From Anaerolineales bacterium (GTDB lineage: Bacteria; Chloroflexota; Anaerolineae; Anaerolineales; Villigracilaceae), in contig JABTTV010000001.1 in assembly GCA_015075725.1 (NCBI GenBank), positions 2,232,001-2,296,000 of the forward strand: a DNA stretch of 64,000 nucleotides. The letters run 5' to 3'. Positions within the stretch are counted from its first letter, which is position 1, and the number at the start of each line of letters is the position of its first letter. The notes below the pieces were generated by a model that was not told the origin of the DNA, ran no database searches, and was given only the letters and a program-made list of their open reading frames with translations. Both the position numbers and the translations under genes were made by a program. Below, in pieces: positions 7,135 through 15,078 of this stretch.

Positions 7135-7816
7135 ACAAATTTAATTTCTCCCCATTTTCTCTCAGCCACTTGCGGAGACGTTTGAAATCGGGGCAGAGCG
7201 ATTCTACCAATTTCCAAAATCGCGGGGAATGATTTTTGATTTTCAAATGCGCCAGTTCATGCAGTACGACATAATCGATCACCTCGGGCGGAGCCATGAC
7301 CAGCCGCCAGGTGAAGTTGATCGTCCCGTCTGCGACGCACGATCCCCAGCGAGTCTTTGCCGAATTGACCCTGACCCGCCGCGGGAAGAATCCATGCAAG
7401 GCAGAAAAATGATTGACCCGCTCGGTAAAGATCGTCAGTGCCTGGGACTTGTACCATTTGATGAATGCCTGTTCGCCGCGCAGGCGCGCAGAAGCTGCCA
7501 GCGTGAAACCACTGCCGAATTTCAGGGCAGGCCGCTGAGGCGGGACGAGGCGCAGTTCGTAATCCTGGCCGAGAAAAGGAAAGCGCTCGCCATCCGCAAA
7601 ATTCTTTTTGGGGATTTCGTCGATGGCTTTAAGTTTTTCGCGCGAGCGCAGGATCCAGTCCTTCTTTTCTTCGATGAAATTGTGGATGTCTCGCAGGGTT
7701 GCCCGCTTCGGCGCGCGGACGGTGAGACTTCCGTCCCGTTCGACGATGAGCGCAATGGTGCGGCGTTTGGCGCGGATGAAGGTGTCGATCTGAACTGCGG
7801 CGGACTCGTATGGCAT
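7133..7816 (-). CDS. YgjP/DUF45-type zinc metallopeptidase
   Basis: About 227 residues. Zinc site HELAH followed by KIKNHSPRFW (HExxH plus a third His), preceded by RWGSCVADGTINFTWRLVMAP, the standard WrbD/YgjP-type (M48-related, DUF45) arrangement. A predicted cytoplasmic protein with a basic N-terminal region. The start MPYESAAVQID is fixed by a TATAAT box six bases upstream on the minus strand, giving a leaderless message; a longer in-frame start would run through the dispersed palindrome upstream. Often found near restriction enzymes in other genomes, but no such neighbour is present here. Confidence 0.85.
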   Translation of the reverse strand: MPYESAAVQIDTFIRAKRRTIALIVERDGSLTVRAPKRATLRDIHNFIEEKKDWILRSREKLKAIDEIPKKNFADGERFPFLGQDYELRLVPPQRPALKFGSGFTLAASARLRGEQAFIKWYKSQALTIFTERVNHFSALHGFFPRRVRVNSAKTRWGSCVADGTINFTWRLVMAPPEVIDYVVLHELAHLKIKNHSPRFWKLVESLCPDFKRLRKWLRENGEKLNL

Positions 7817-7822
7817 GATGAG

Positions 7823-7828
7823 ATTATA
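7823..7828 (-). promoter_or_regulatory. -10 box giving a leaderless metallopeptidase mRNA
   Basis: TATAAT on the minus strand, six bases, then ATG. Same geometry as at 2327-2332 and 53731-53736. No ribosome-binding site. Confidence 0.6.
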
Positions 7829-7878
7829 CCCAGCGAAATAAAAAATCCGCTGTTCATAGCGGATGAAAAAACCCCTTT

Positions 7879-7900
7879 GGGACAGTCTTGAGACTGTCCC
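7879..7900. repeat. Perfect palindrome GGGACAGTCT / AGACTGTCCC
   Basis: Two 10-base arms with a two-base centre (TG). On either strand it gives a strong hairpin. It lies in the divergent gap between the metallopeptidase and the XRE regulator. From memory this word is a common dispersed intergenic palindrome in environmental genomes. Confidence 0.6.
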
Positions 7901-7923
7901 ATTCATGATTTCCGAGGCTGTTC

Positions 7924-7939
7924 CCCTTAGCGCTAAGGG
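7924..7939. repeat. Perfect palindrome CCCTTAGCGCTAAGGG
   Basis: A 16-base fully self-complementary sequence about 145 bases upstream of the XRE regulator. It could be an operator or a member of the dispersed palindromes; no second copy was seen in the window. Confidence 0.45.
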
Positions 7940-8083
7940 CTCTCGGCTGCAACGTCAAGTAAATACAAGAATACGTTTATTATCCGTCTAATTCATGAAA
8001 AGACAATATAAAATCCTTGTATTTTCCTGTAAAATCGATAAAAATATACTTTAATAATTATTATAGTTCCCAGGAGAGAGAGG

Positions 8084-8977
8084 ATGGACCGATTTGAGTT
8101 TGGGGTACTCGTGGCTTCATTGAGGGAAGATATGCGTTGGACGCAGGTGGAGCTGGCGGAAAAATCGGGTGTGGACCCGGCTGCCATCAGCAACATCGAG
8201 CGTGGGGCGCGGCGTGACCTGCTGAAGGACAACCTTATTATCAAACTTGCCGATGCCTTTCGGTTGACGACTTTGGAACGGCAGGAATTCCTATTCGCCG
8301 CGAGCGGGGTCGGTCACGATGCGGTGCTGCGCAGGGAGAAGGATCACGCAAAATTGAGCTTCGACCCCGTTGCATTCATTACCGAGATCGGGGAACATAT
8401 CGGTCGGCTGACCCTGCCCGCTCTCGTGACGGATTCGTTCTGCGACATTCTTCTGGTCAATCGTTGTTTGCTGGAGTATTACGATGCGCCTCCGTCCCTG
8501 CTACAAACCGCGGGCGACAGCCTTGAGGGATTCAACCAGATGCGGTATGTGTTCCACGCCGATTCGAACTTCCGCAGCCTGGTGGGCGATGCAGAATGGG
8601 AAAAATTCACTCTGATCAATGCCCGCTACTTCCGCCGGCGGACACTGCGCGTGCGCTCCAAGCCGTACTTTGCGAGCCTGTTGAACGAATTTCTCGACAA
8701 CAAACGCTACCCTTCCTTTGAACCCTGCTGGCGCAAGATGGTTTACGAAGACAAGGACGATTATTACATTCCCTTTGAAAAGGATGTCAAGGAGGACAGC
8801 ATTCACAGTCTTGTGGCGGTTGAGTCCCTGTTGGCGCTGACCCCCTACGGTGACCTGTACCTCCAGCAGCTTTTACCGTTGACGCGCATGACCGCAAAGC
8901 GCATTGATACGATTCTCGATAAAGTCGGGCAGGGCTATATGAAACTCGCACCCTTCCCGGATATGCGAAAACGTTGA
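8084..8977 (+). CDS. XRE-family regulator with MmyB-like C-terminal domain
   Basis: 297 residues. Residues 1-65 are a helix-turn-helix of the lambda-repressor/XRE class (VASLREDMRWTQVELAEKSGVDPAAISNIERG, split here only for description). The rest resembles the MmyB-like ligand-binding domain: LPALVTDSFCDILLVNRCLLEYYDAPP, NQMRYVFHADSNFRSL, WEKFTLINARYFRRRTLR. In actinobacterial MmyB relatives this fold binds a fatty-acid-like ligand. Strong GGAGAGAGAGG ribosome site. Monocistronic; terminator follows. Upstream is AT-rich with an ATACAAG/CTTGTAT inverted pair. Targets unknown. Confidence 0.82.
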   Translation: MDRFEFGVLVASLREDMRWTQVELAEKSGVDPAAISNIERGARRDLLKDNLIIKLADAFRLTTLERQEFLFAASGVGHDAVLRREKDHAKLSFDPVAFITEIGEHIGRLTLPALVTDSFCDILLVNRCLLEYYDAPPSLLQTAGDSLEGFNQMRYVFHADSNFRSLVGDAEWEKFTLINARYFRRRTLRVRSKPYFASLLNEFLDNKRYPSFEPCWRKMVYEDKDDYYIPFEKDVKEDSIHSLVAVESLLALTPYGDLYLQQLLPLTRMTAKRIDTILDKVGQGYMKLAPFPDMRKR

Positions 8978-8985
8978 TGAGAACG

Positions 8986-9017
8986 AAGACCCGCCTGCCG
9001 GTAAAAAGGCGGGTCTT
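8986..9017 (+). terminator. Rho-independent terminator of the XRE gene
   Basis: AAGACCCGCCT and AGGCGGGTCTT form a perfect 11-bp stem with a 10-nt loop, directly after the stop codon, followed by GGTTT. Confidence 0.8.
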
Positions 9018-9076
9018 GGTTTAAACCTTCAAATAAACATGGTTAACCAAACCATCCATCCTCCTTCGTAAGATGT

Positions 9077-10051
9077 CTATCGTCCGTATACTTCCGGGTT
9101 CACGCAATGCGGCAGTTTTTCGCCCTTTACTCCCGCGACCAGGTTTTCCGCCGCGAGGCGCGACATATCATCGCGAGTCCTTTCACTGGCGCTGCCGATA
9201 TGCGGGACGATCAAACAATTATCCAGAGTAAGCAGGGGAGAATCCAACGGAAGGGGTTCCGGGTCGGTCACATCCAGCGCGGCGGAAAAGATCTGGCGGG
9301 ATTTCAAAGCTTCAAACAAAGCAGCTTGGTCTACCACAGGTCCGCGCGACGTGTTGACGAAGACGGCATTCGGCTTCATCCGTGAGAGAAAATCCGTATT
9401 CACCAGATGCCGCGTGGACTCATTCAAAGGCGTATGCACTGATACAAAATCCGCTTCGTGTAACAACTCGTTAAGGCTGTTCATTTTTATCGCGCCGAAT
9501 CCCGGCAGGGCGGTCGGGTCGTGATAAATCACGCGCAGGTCAAAACCGACGGCGCGTTTCGCCACAGCCTGCCCGATGCGCCCAAAACCGACAAGCCCCA
9601 GCGTTTTCCCGGCGAGGTCCGCTCCCAACAGCGCAGACGGTTCCCAGGTCTTCCATTTCCCGTTTCTCAAGTATCGTTCGGCTTCGGGTAAACGTCTTGC
9701 CGCCGCAAGCAGCAGCGCGAAAGCGATGTCGGCTGTGGCATCCGTCAAAATGCCCGGCGTATTTCCCACGGGGATTCCGCGCGCTGTCGCATCCGCCACG
9801 AGGATATTATCGAATCCCACCGCGTGGTTGCTGACCACTTTCAACTGCGGTCCCGCCGCGTCCAATAATTCGCCGTCCACAAAGTCGGTGAGCAGGCAGA
9901 GCAAACCGTCCACGCCGCGCACTCGCTCGAGCATGATCTCACGCGGGGGCGGCATGTCGCCGGACCAGATATCGGCGTGGCAAAATTCGCGGATGAGATT
10001 CAAGCCTGCGTCCCGTATGATGCGCGTGATAAACACTCTGGGTTTGGTCAT
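9077..10051 (-). CDS. D-2-hydroxyacid dehydrogenase (glyoxylate/hydroxypyruvate reductase)
   Basis: 324 residues. NAD(P)-binding motif GLVGFGRIGQAVAKR near residue 150; catalytic Arg in VNTSRGPVVDQ, Glu in DVTDPEPLP, and His in IVPHIGSASERT, the full set of this superfamily. The early VVSNHAVGFDNI and IPVGNTPGILTDATAD segments fit GyaR/GRHPR-type glyoxylate and hydroxypyruvate reductases. Divergent from a glycerate kinase, which would phosphorylate its product D-glycerate; together they link serine/glyoxylate to glycolysis. GGAG lies nine bases before the ATG. Confidence 0.9.
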   Translation of the reverse strand: MTKPRVFITRIIRDAGLNLIREFCHADIWSGDMPPPREIMLERVRGVDGLLCLLTDFVDGELLDAAGPQLKVVSNHAVGFDNILVADATARGIPVGNTPGILTDATADIAFALLLAAARRLPEAERYLRNGKWKTWEPSALLGADLAGKTLGLVGFGRIGQAVAKRAVGFDLRVIYHDPTALPGFGAIKMNSLNELLHEADFVSVHTPLNESTRHLVNTDFLSRMKPNAVFVNTSRGPVVDQAALFEALKSRQIFSAALDVTDPEPLPLDSPLLTLDNCLIVPHIGSASERTRDDMSRLAAENLVAGVKGEKLPHCVNPEVYGR

Positions 10052-10093
10052 CGGATCTCCATGTGCGGTATCATACTATTACATTCGATTCCC

Positions 10094-11413
10094 GTGAAAA
10101 ATTTTTATTCAGCCACTTTGCAGAATCATCCGCGCGGAGGGGATGTCGTCCAGATCATGAACGCCTGCATCGAAGCCGTCGAGCCGGGAAATGCCATCCG
10201 ACGTTTTGTAAAACGCGAAAAAAATCTCCTGTACATCGAAGATCGAATCTATCTATTGGATGAATTTGACCGGATGACCGTGCTTGGCCTGGGGAAAGCG
10301 ACCGAAGCCATGTCGCGCACGTTGTTGGACTTGCTCCCGCCTCGCTCCAGCCGCGGCCTGCTCATTCCAAAACGAACCTTTGATTTCCCTGCCAGCGGAT
10401 TCGAAGTCTGCCCGGGCGGGCATCCGGTTCCGACTGAAGCGAGTGTTCTGGCAGGCGATAAAGCTCTCGATCTTGTTTCCTCGCTCACCGAACGGGATCT
10501 GCTCATCTGCCTTATCTCCGGCGGCGGCTCGGCATTGATGACTTCTCCACAATCCGGATTGCAACTTGCGGACCTGCAAACGTTGACGAAATTATTGCTC
10601 GCTTGCGGCGCGCGCGTGGATGAGATCAACACCCTGCGCCGTCATCTCGACCGTGTGAAAGGCGGTGGAATAGCCAAGTCAGCAAACGGAGCGCGAATTG
10701 CCAGCTTAATTCTTTCAGACGTTGTAGCTAATCCGCTCGAAGCGATAGCATCCGGTCCCACTGCGCCAGACCCCACCACGAAAGAAGATGCGTTCAATAT
10801 TTTGAAGAAATATGATTTGCTAGAAAAAATTCCCGCCACGATCTTGAAGGTTTTGGAAGATTCGCCTGAAACCTCAAAACCCAATGACCCATTATTCGAA
10901 CGGGTACAGAATGTTTTGATTGGCAGTAATTCCCTCGCAGCACAAGCCGGTTTGGAAATGGCGGAGTCTCTCGGTTTTCATGCGAATTTTCTCGGCGATA
11001 CCTGGCAGGGCGAAGCGCGCGGGGTTGCCAGGGAACTGTGCGGGTATTTCGAACTCAATTACGAACGTCCCTTCTGTCTCATCGCAGGCGGCGAAACCAC
11101 CGTCACCCTGCGCGGAGACGGCAAAGGCGGACGCAACCAGGAACTTGCCCTCGCTGCTGCAATCGAAATGAACGGTTTGGAAAACGTCATGCTCGTCAGC
11201 CTCGCCACTGACGGCGAAGACGGTCCCACCGACGCGGCTGGGGCGGTGGCGACGGGAGAGACGTTTGAACGCGCAAGGAAAATTGGCATGGATGTCGAAT
11301 CTATTTGGGGAAATAATGACTCGTATTCATTCTTTGATCGATTGGGAGATTTGCTCAAACCAGGTCCAACCGGGACGAATGTCAACGACCTGATGCTTCT
11401 CTTTGGGTTTTAG
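10094..11413 (+). CDS. Glycerate 2-kinase (MOFRL family)
   Basis: About 439 residues if started at the GTG of VKNFYSATLQNH. An N-terminal domain with LGLGKATEAMSRTLLDLL, GGHPVPTEAS and LICLISGGGSALM precedes the MOFRL domain CLIAGGETTVTLRGDGKGGRNQEL and SLATDGEDGPTDAAGA. These are signatures of class II glycerate kinases that make 2-phosphoglycerate from D-glycerate with ATP. The start is uncertain: an ATG 33 bases upstream (10061) is also in frame. A TATCAT/TACTAT region near 10067-10079 may be its -10 box. Paired with the divergent hydroxypyruvate reductase. Confidence 0.9.
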   Translation: MKNFYSATLQNHPRGGDVVQIMNACIEAVEPGNAIRRFVKREKNLLYIEDRIYLLDEFDRMTVLGLGKATEAMSRTLLDLLPPRSSRGLLIPKRTFDFPASGFEVCPGGHPVPTEASVLAGDKALDLVSSLTERDLLICLISGGGSALMTSPQSGLQLADLQTLTKLLLACGARVDEINTLRRHLDRVKGGGIAKSANGARIASLILSDVVANPLEAIASGPTAPDPTTKEDAFNILKKYDLLEKIPATILKVLEDSPETSKPNDPLFERVQNVLIGSNSLAAQAGLEMAESLGFHANFLGDTWQGEARGVARELCGYFELNYERPFCLIAGGETTVTLRGDGKGGRNQELALAAAIEMNGLENVMLVSLATDGEDGPTDAAGAVATGETFERARKIGMDVESIWGNNDSYSFFDRLGDLLKPGPTGTNVNDLMLLFGF

Positions 11414-11427
11414 CAATAAAACGAAAA

Positions 11428-11450
11428 ACCCGCCATGCGGCAGGTCTTTT
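11428..11450. terminator. Imperfect hairpin after glycerate kinase, probably bidirectional
   Basis: ACCCGCC, loop ATGC, GGCAGGT (one mismatch) with A-run before and TCTTTT after. On the minus strand it is followed by TTTTTCGTTTT, so it may also end the tRNA transcript. Confidence 0.6.
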
Positions 11451-11453
11451 CTG

Positions 11454-11485
11454 GATCACTGATTACTATTCACTGATCACCGATG
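11454..11485. repeat. Degenerate ATCACTGATTACT repeat
   Basis: Units ATCACTGATTACT, ATTCACTGATCACCGAT in tandem between the glycerate kinase and the tRNA gene. It resembles the other degenerate short-unit intergenic repeats here. Confidence 0.45.
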
Positions 11486-11488
11486 TAG

Positions 11489-11560
11489 TGCCGAGGGGGA
11501 GATTTGAACTCCCGACCAAGGGCTTATGAGTCCCCTGCTCTGCCACTGAGCTACCTCGGC
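11489..11560 (-). tRNA. tRNA-Met (anticodon CAU)
   Basis: A 72-nt cloverleaf reads on the minus strand: acceptor GCCGAGG/CCUCGGC (seven pairs), D arm GCUC/GAGC, anticodon loop CUCAUAA (CAU), T arm GGGAG/CUCCC with loop UUCAAAU, discriminator A. CCA is not encoded. The three G-C pairs of initiator tRNA are absent at the base of the anticodon loop, so it is an elongator Met tRNA or possibly the tRNA-Ile that is lysidine-modified at CAU. The closing anticodon-stem pair is an A31-G39 mismatch. Confidence 0.95.
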
Positions 11561-11578
11561 GTGGTCAAAGCGGGGCAA

Positions 11579-11607
11579 ATATTACTACGGGGGTGTGGAA
11601 TTGTCAA
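11579..11607 (-). promoter_or_regulatory. Sigma-70-type promoter of the tRNA gene
   Basis: On the minus strand TTGACA, 17 bases, TAATAT, ending 18 bases before the tRNA 5' end. The clearest full -35/-10 promoter in the window. Confidence 0.75.
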
Positions 11608-11652
11608 CGCGATGACATGGAAGGTGAAAATTTATCATACATCGAATTCCTG

Positions 11653-11680
11653 TTGTTCGAAGAGAACCTCCTGCTATAAT
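11653..11680 (+). promoter_or_regulatory. Promoter of the receiver-GGDEF gene
   Basis: TTGTTC, 16 bases, TATAAT. The -10 box overlaps an in-frame ATG at 11679, which rules that codon out as the start and supports ATG at 11700. Confidence 0.5.
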
Positions 11681-11699
11681 GGAAAAAAAGGGCACAGTC

Positions 11700-12602
11700 A
11701 TGAACATTCTCGTGCTGGAAACAGATCCCAGGGAACTAGGCATCATCCAACAGGCATTGGATGAGAAACGAAATTCGATATATCATGCCGCTTCGAGCGG
11801 GCAGGCATGGAGCGCGGTTCAGGCTGGCGGGATGCGTTTCATGATCGTTGACGAAGACACCACCGACGCGGGCGAAACGCAGTTGATCCGGCGCGTGCGC
11901 GATGCACAGTCCCTCGATCCGATCTATATTCTTTTGATCACATCCCGTGATACCGAAGCATCTCCCGCGCCCGGCGTGGACGATACCTTGCGCCGTCCCT
12001 TTCAAAAAGCGGAATTGAAGAACCGCGTCACCATCGCGGAGCGGATCATTTCCCTGACCTCCAGCCTGCTCACAGCGCGGGAGCAGTTGGAATCTCAGGC
12101 GGCGTACGACTCGCTGACAGGTGTGATGAACCGCGCGGCTTTCCTGCGTCAGTCCGCTGGCGAGTTGGAACGCTCACGCCGCATTTCACAGCCGCTGAGT
12201 CTGATCGCGATGGATATCGACAATTTCAAGGACTTCAACGACAACTTCGGGGCAGAGACCGGGGATGAAGTGCTCAAGGCGGTTGCTAATACGATCCGTG
12301 AGAAAAGCCGGCCCTATGATTGTGTTGGGCGGTGGACGGGGGATGAGTTCCTGATTGCGCTTCCGGGCGTCATCGGCGCGGATGCGGAAAGGATATCGGA
12401 GAGGATCATTGCCGGAGTGCGCGGCACCAGGGTCGAGGTCCCGAATGAACCGCCGCTGAATGTCAGGATCAGCGCAGGAGTCGCATCCATCATGCGAATC
12501 ACAACGAACACCGAGATCGAACCGATCATCCAGGAGGCGAGACGCGCAGTGACGCGCGCCAAGGAGGCCGGGGGGAATCAAGTCTATCTGGTTTTTCTAT
12601 AA
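11700..12602 (+). CDS. Receiver-GGDEF diguanylate cyclase-like protein
   Basis: About 300 residues. Residues 1-115 form a CheY-like domain (MNILVLETDPRELG, FMIVDEDTTDAGE with candidate phospho-Asp, LLITSRD), but the usual Lys-Pro is Arg-Pro (LRRPFQ). The C-terminal domain starts at YDSLTGVMNRAAF and has MDIDNFKDFND and the active-site loop RWTGDEF, a TGDEF variant of GGDEF. An RxxD inhibitory site (RPYD) lies five residues before it. It should make cyclic di-GMP if the variant is active. A GGAAAAAAAGGG stretch precedes the ATG. Ends at the convergent azlD gene, whose stop overlaps. Confidence 0.85.
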   Translation: MNILVLETDPRELGIIQQALDEKRNSIYHAASSGQAWSAVQAGGMRFMIVDEDTTDAGETQLIRRVRDAQSLDPIYILLITSRDTEASPAPGVDDTLRRPFQKAELKNRVTIAERIISLTSSLLTAREQLESQAAYDSLTGVMNRAAFLRQSAGELERSRRISQPLSLIAMDIDNFKDFNDNFGAETGDEVLKAVANTIREKSRPYDCVGRWTGDEFLIALPGVIGADAERISERIIAGVRGTRVEVPNEPPLNVRISAGVASIMRITTNTEIEPIIQEARRAVTRAKEAGGNQVYLVFL

Positions 12603-12917
12603 TCCCAGCCATTGCAGCAGGAATAGTGCCGCCATTCCGACGAGAATGGTTATCAGGGTGTTGCGCGAATACCACGCAGTGACGATGGCAAGGACGCCTG
12701 CCAGCAAGCGTGTGTTGGCAAACGAAAGATCGAGCGTATCGTTGGATAGAAGAAGTTCGGGGATGATGATGGCGGAAAAAATCGCAGGCGGGACGTAGTG
12801 GAGCGCGCGGCGCATGGTATCGGGAATATCGAATTTTCCGAACAGGTAGATCAGCGAGAAGCGCATGCCGAAGGTGATCAGCCCTCCGGCGAACATGACG
12901 AACCAAATATCCTTCAC
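12597..12917 (-). CDS. azlD: AzlD-family branched-chain amino acid exporter, small subunit
   Basis: 106 residues, almost wholly hydrophobic, with four predicted membrane helices (FAGGLITFGMRFSLIYLFG, ALHYVPPAIFSAIIIPELLL, LAGVLAIVTAWYSRNTLITILVGMAALFLL). This is the AzlD/YgaH layout; AzlC and AzlD together export branched-chain amino acids. ATG overlaps the azlC stop by four bases (ATGA), so they are translationally coupled. Third gene of the amine oxidase-azlC-azlD operon. Its end overlaps the convergent GGDEF gene by six bases. Confidence 0.87.
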   Translation of the reverse strand: MKDIWFVMFAGGLITFGMRFSLIYLFGKFDIPDTMRRALHYVPPAIFSAIIIPELLLSNDTLDLSFANTRLLAGVLAIVTAWYSRNTLITILVGMAALFLLQWLGL

Positions 12918-13615
12918 TGCTTCTCCTTCGCGGATTCCCGCTGTTCAAGAAGCATACCCACCAGGATGCCGACGAGCGCCGCAAGGATCAGCCCCAATTT
13001 ATAGGGGAGGGAATATGCCAGCAGGGCTGTCAGGCCGGCGCTCACTGCCGCAGCGATCACCGGCTGTTTTTTCATTACCGGAACGATCATGGCGATGAAC
13101 GTCAATGGCAGGGCAAAATCGAGCGAGAGATCGTCAGGGATCGATGCGCCCAGGAATACGCCGATGGCTGTGCTGATCTGCCAGTTCAACCAGAGGGAAA
13201 TACCCGCCCCGAACAGGAACCAATATTTATATTTTGCCAGCCCCTCCTTTTCGTAATACAGGATGGATGGGGCGTACGCCTCATCTGTGAGCAGGTAGGA
13301 GAGGAGCACCTTCCATTTCAACGATAAGTCTTTAAGGTAAGGCGCGAGGGATGCGCTGTACAACATGTGGCGCAAGTTCACAACTGCGATGGTAAGGATC
13401 ATGACAAAGGCTGGCGCGCCTTCGCTCACCAACTGGGCGGTGACAAACTGCGCCGACCCGGCAAAAACAATGGACGACATCATTTGAGCGGCCGTGGTGG
13501 AGAGCCCCGAATTGACAGCCAGCGCTCCGTAGATCATCCCAAACGGAAATACGCCGATCAAAATCGGCAATTCGGCGCGCAGACCTTCGATGAAATTTCT
13601 CCTCGCTTCGCTCAT
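12914..13615 (-). CDS. azlC: AzlC-family branched-chain amino acid exporter, large subunit
   Basis: 233 residues with about six membrane helices. Typical N-terminus FIEGLRAELPILIGVFPFGMIYG, then AAQMMSSIVFAGSAQFV and VVNLRHMLYSASLAPYL, conserved in AzlC/YgaZ. It pairs with AzlD to export leucine-type amino acids or analogues. Three bases separate it from the upstream amine oxidase stop, which suggests export of an amine-oxidase product or substrate; this is inference. Confidence 0.9.
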   Translation of the reverse strand: MSEARRNFIEGLRAELPILIGVFPFGMIYGALAVNSGLSTTAAQMMSSIVFAGSAQFVTAQLVSEGAPAFVMILTIAVVNLRHMLYSASLAPYLKDLSLKWKVLLSYLLTDEAYAPSILYYEKEGLAKYKYWFLFGAGISLWLNWQISTAIGVFLGASIPDDLSLDFALPLTFIAMIVPVMKKQPVIAAAVSAGLTALLAYSLPYKLGLILAALVGILVGMLLEQRESAKEKQ

Positions 13616-13618
13616 TTC

Positions 13619-14965
13619 CTATCCTTTATCGATAATGTGTTTTGCCGCGCGATGACCGCTCTCCACGGCGCCTTCCATAAAACCCTGATAAATGGTGGCG
13701 TGCTCCCCGGCAAAATACAAACGGCCGGCAGGGAAAAAAAGCGTTTGCCAGTGAGCGGTCATTTCGTTGGGGGCATACGCCATATAAGACCCCAACGTGA
13801 AGGCTTCGTTTCCCCAGGCAATGGTTTGTGCCTTCTCGATAAGATCTGAAGAACCCGGAAAATTTCTTTCGATGGCAGAGACGGCGGTTTGGATGCGTTC
13901 GGCATCCGATAAGCGTGTTAACTGCGCGCCAGGATCCCCGCCAGTGTAAGCGGTAAGGATGCCGTGTTCTCCCTCGAGATGGCTGGTGGCATCCCAGGTG
14001 AAGACAATCGGCAGGTCCGTATTGAGGCGTCCGTTCCAGCCGTGGTCAAGCCAGAAGCGTTTTCGATATTCGATCATTACCTTGGTCACCGAGCCGTAAG
14101 AAAGCCCGTGAACCATGGCTTGATGGGCGGAGGGTAATGTCCCTTCGAAATCGATCATCCGCGCGGTGGTGAGAGGCGTTGCGAGAATTGCATACGGGGC
14201 GCGGACGGTGTAGTAAGAGTCGATGTGCTTGTATGTAACAAGGACTTCCTCCGCTTTTATTTTGATCGATGTCACGACGGCGTTCAAGCGCACATCGGGC
14301 AGGCGCTTCGCAATCGCCTGCGGAAGTTGATCGTTGCCGCCGATGATGCGATACGCCGGGTCCTCGGCGTCCGGATCGCTGTAGTACAACGAGGCGTTGC
14401 GCGCCAGGTCCAAAAGTGAAAAATCCCCGGGCTCGCATGTATATTCTGAACGGATGTGGTTCTCGAACAATACCTTTGCCAGGGGGTGAACCTTTAGGCT
14501 TTGAATCCAACTCCCGGCATCTTGCCCGTCGAGTTCTTTCGCATTTGGCGCCGTTATGGGGTTGGATGGATCTGAGACTTGTTTGCCAAGTTCAGCCAAT
14601 GCAACCCATACGCGCCTATTCTCCTTCTCCAGGTTTACACCCCAAAGTGAAGCATCCCCCAATCGTCCCGCCCTGCCTTCCAGAACCGCCCAATCTCCGC
14701 TTTGGTTTTGCCAGGTGCCAACCCTGCCGAGTTGCAGATCGAACTCTTTGGCAAGCGAGATCATACGATGCTGGCTTTCGTTGATGTATTCCCCGCCGCC
14801 TTCCGCGTGAAGCCCGTTGGAAAATTCCCGCACTGTATGCACGCGCCCGCCAACTCGTGAGCGCGCCTCCAGAACGGTTGCAGCCCAACCGGCTTTTTTC
14901 AATTCGTGCGCGGCGGCAAGTCCTGCCATGCCTGCGCCAATGATGATGACGGATTTATCGTTCAT
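13619..14965 (-). CDS. Flavin-containing amine oxidase
   Basis: 448 residues. N-terminal FAD-binding Rossmann motif VIIIGAGMAGLAAAHELKKAG, second dinucleotide element LEARSRVGGRVHT, GGEYINESQHRM, and the C-terminal flavin site GRLYFAGEHATIYQGFMEGAVESG, all standard for monoamine oxidase/L-amino acid oxidase relatives. It would oxidise a primary amine or amino acid to the imine with O2. No signal peptide is seen. It leads an operon with azlCD, unlike most stand-alone amine oxidases. Upstream is a terminator for the preceding thiol peroxidase gene. Confidence 0.88.
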   Translation of the reverse strand: MNDKSVIIIGAGMAGLAAAHELKKAGWAATVLEARSRVGGRVHTVREFSNGLHAEGGGEYINESQHRMISLAKEFDLQLGRVGTWQNQSGDWAVLEGRAGRLGDASLWGVNLEKENRRVWVALAELGKQVSDPSNPITAPNAKELDGQDAGSWIQSLKVHPLAKVLFENHIRSEYTCEPGDFSLLDLARNASLYYSDPDAEDPAYRIIGGNDQLPQAIAKRLPDVRLNAVVTSIKIKAEEVLVTYKHIDSYYTVRAPYAILATPLTTARMIDFEGTLPSAHQAMVHGLSYGSVTKVMIEYRKRFWLDHGWNGRLNTDLPIVFTWDATSHLEGEHGILTAYTGGDPGAQLTRLSDAERIQTAVSAIERNFPGSSDLIEKAQTIAWGNEAFTLGSYMAYAPNEMTAHWQTLFFPAGRLYFAGEHATIYQGFMEGAVESGHRAAKHIIDKG

Positions 14966-14979
14966 GATTCATGTTTTAA

Positions 14980-15008
14980 AAAGCCGCCCCGGTAGTTGGG
15001 ACGGCTTT
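14980..15008 (-). terminator. Terminator downstream of thiol peroxidase
   Basis: AAAGCCG and CGGCTTT arms with further C/G pairing inside (one mismatch); on the minus strand the stem is followed by TTTTT. It lies 70 bases past the tpx stop. Confidence 0.7.
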
Positions 15009-15078
15009 CGCTTCTTTCGTCGACACTTCAATGCGGCTCGGTGCCAGCTTGGGCTTGATTCCATCGCCCAGGCATTTC

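Noticed and set aside
9977-10093. Upstream extension of glycerate kinase
   Set aside because: It lies over the divergent reductase gene, and the extra residues do not match the family.
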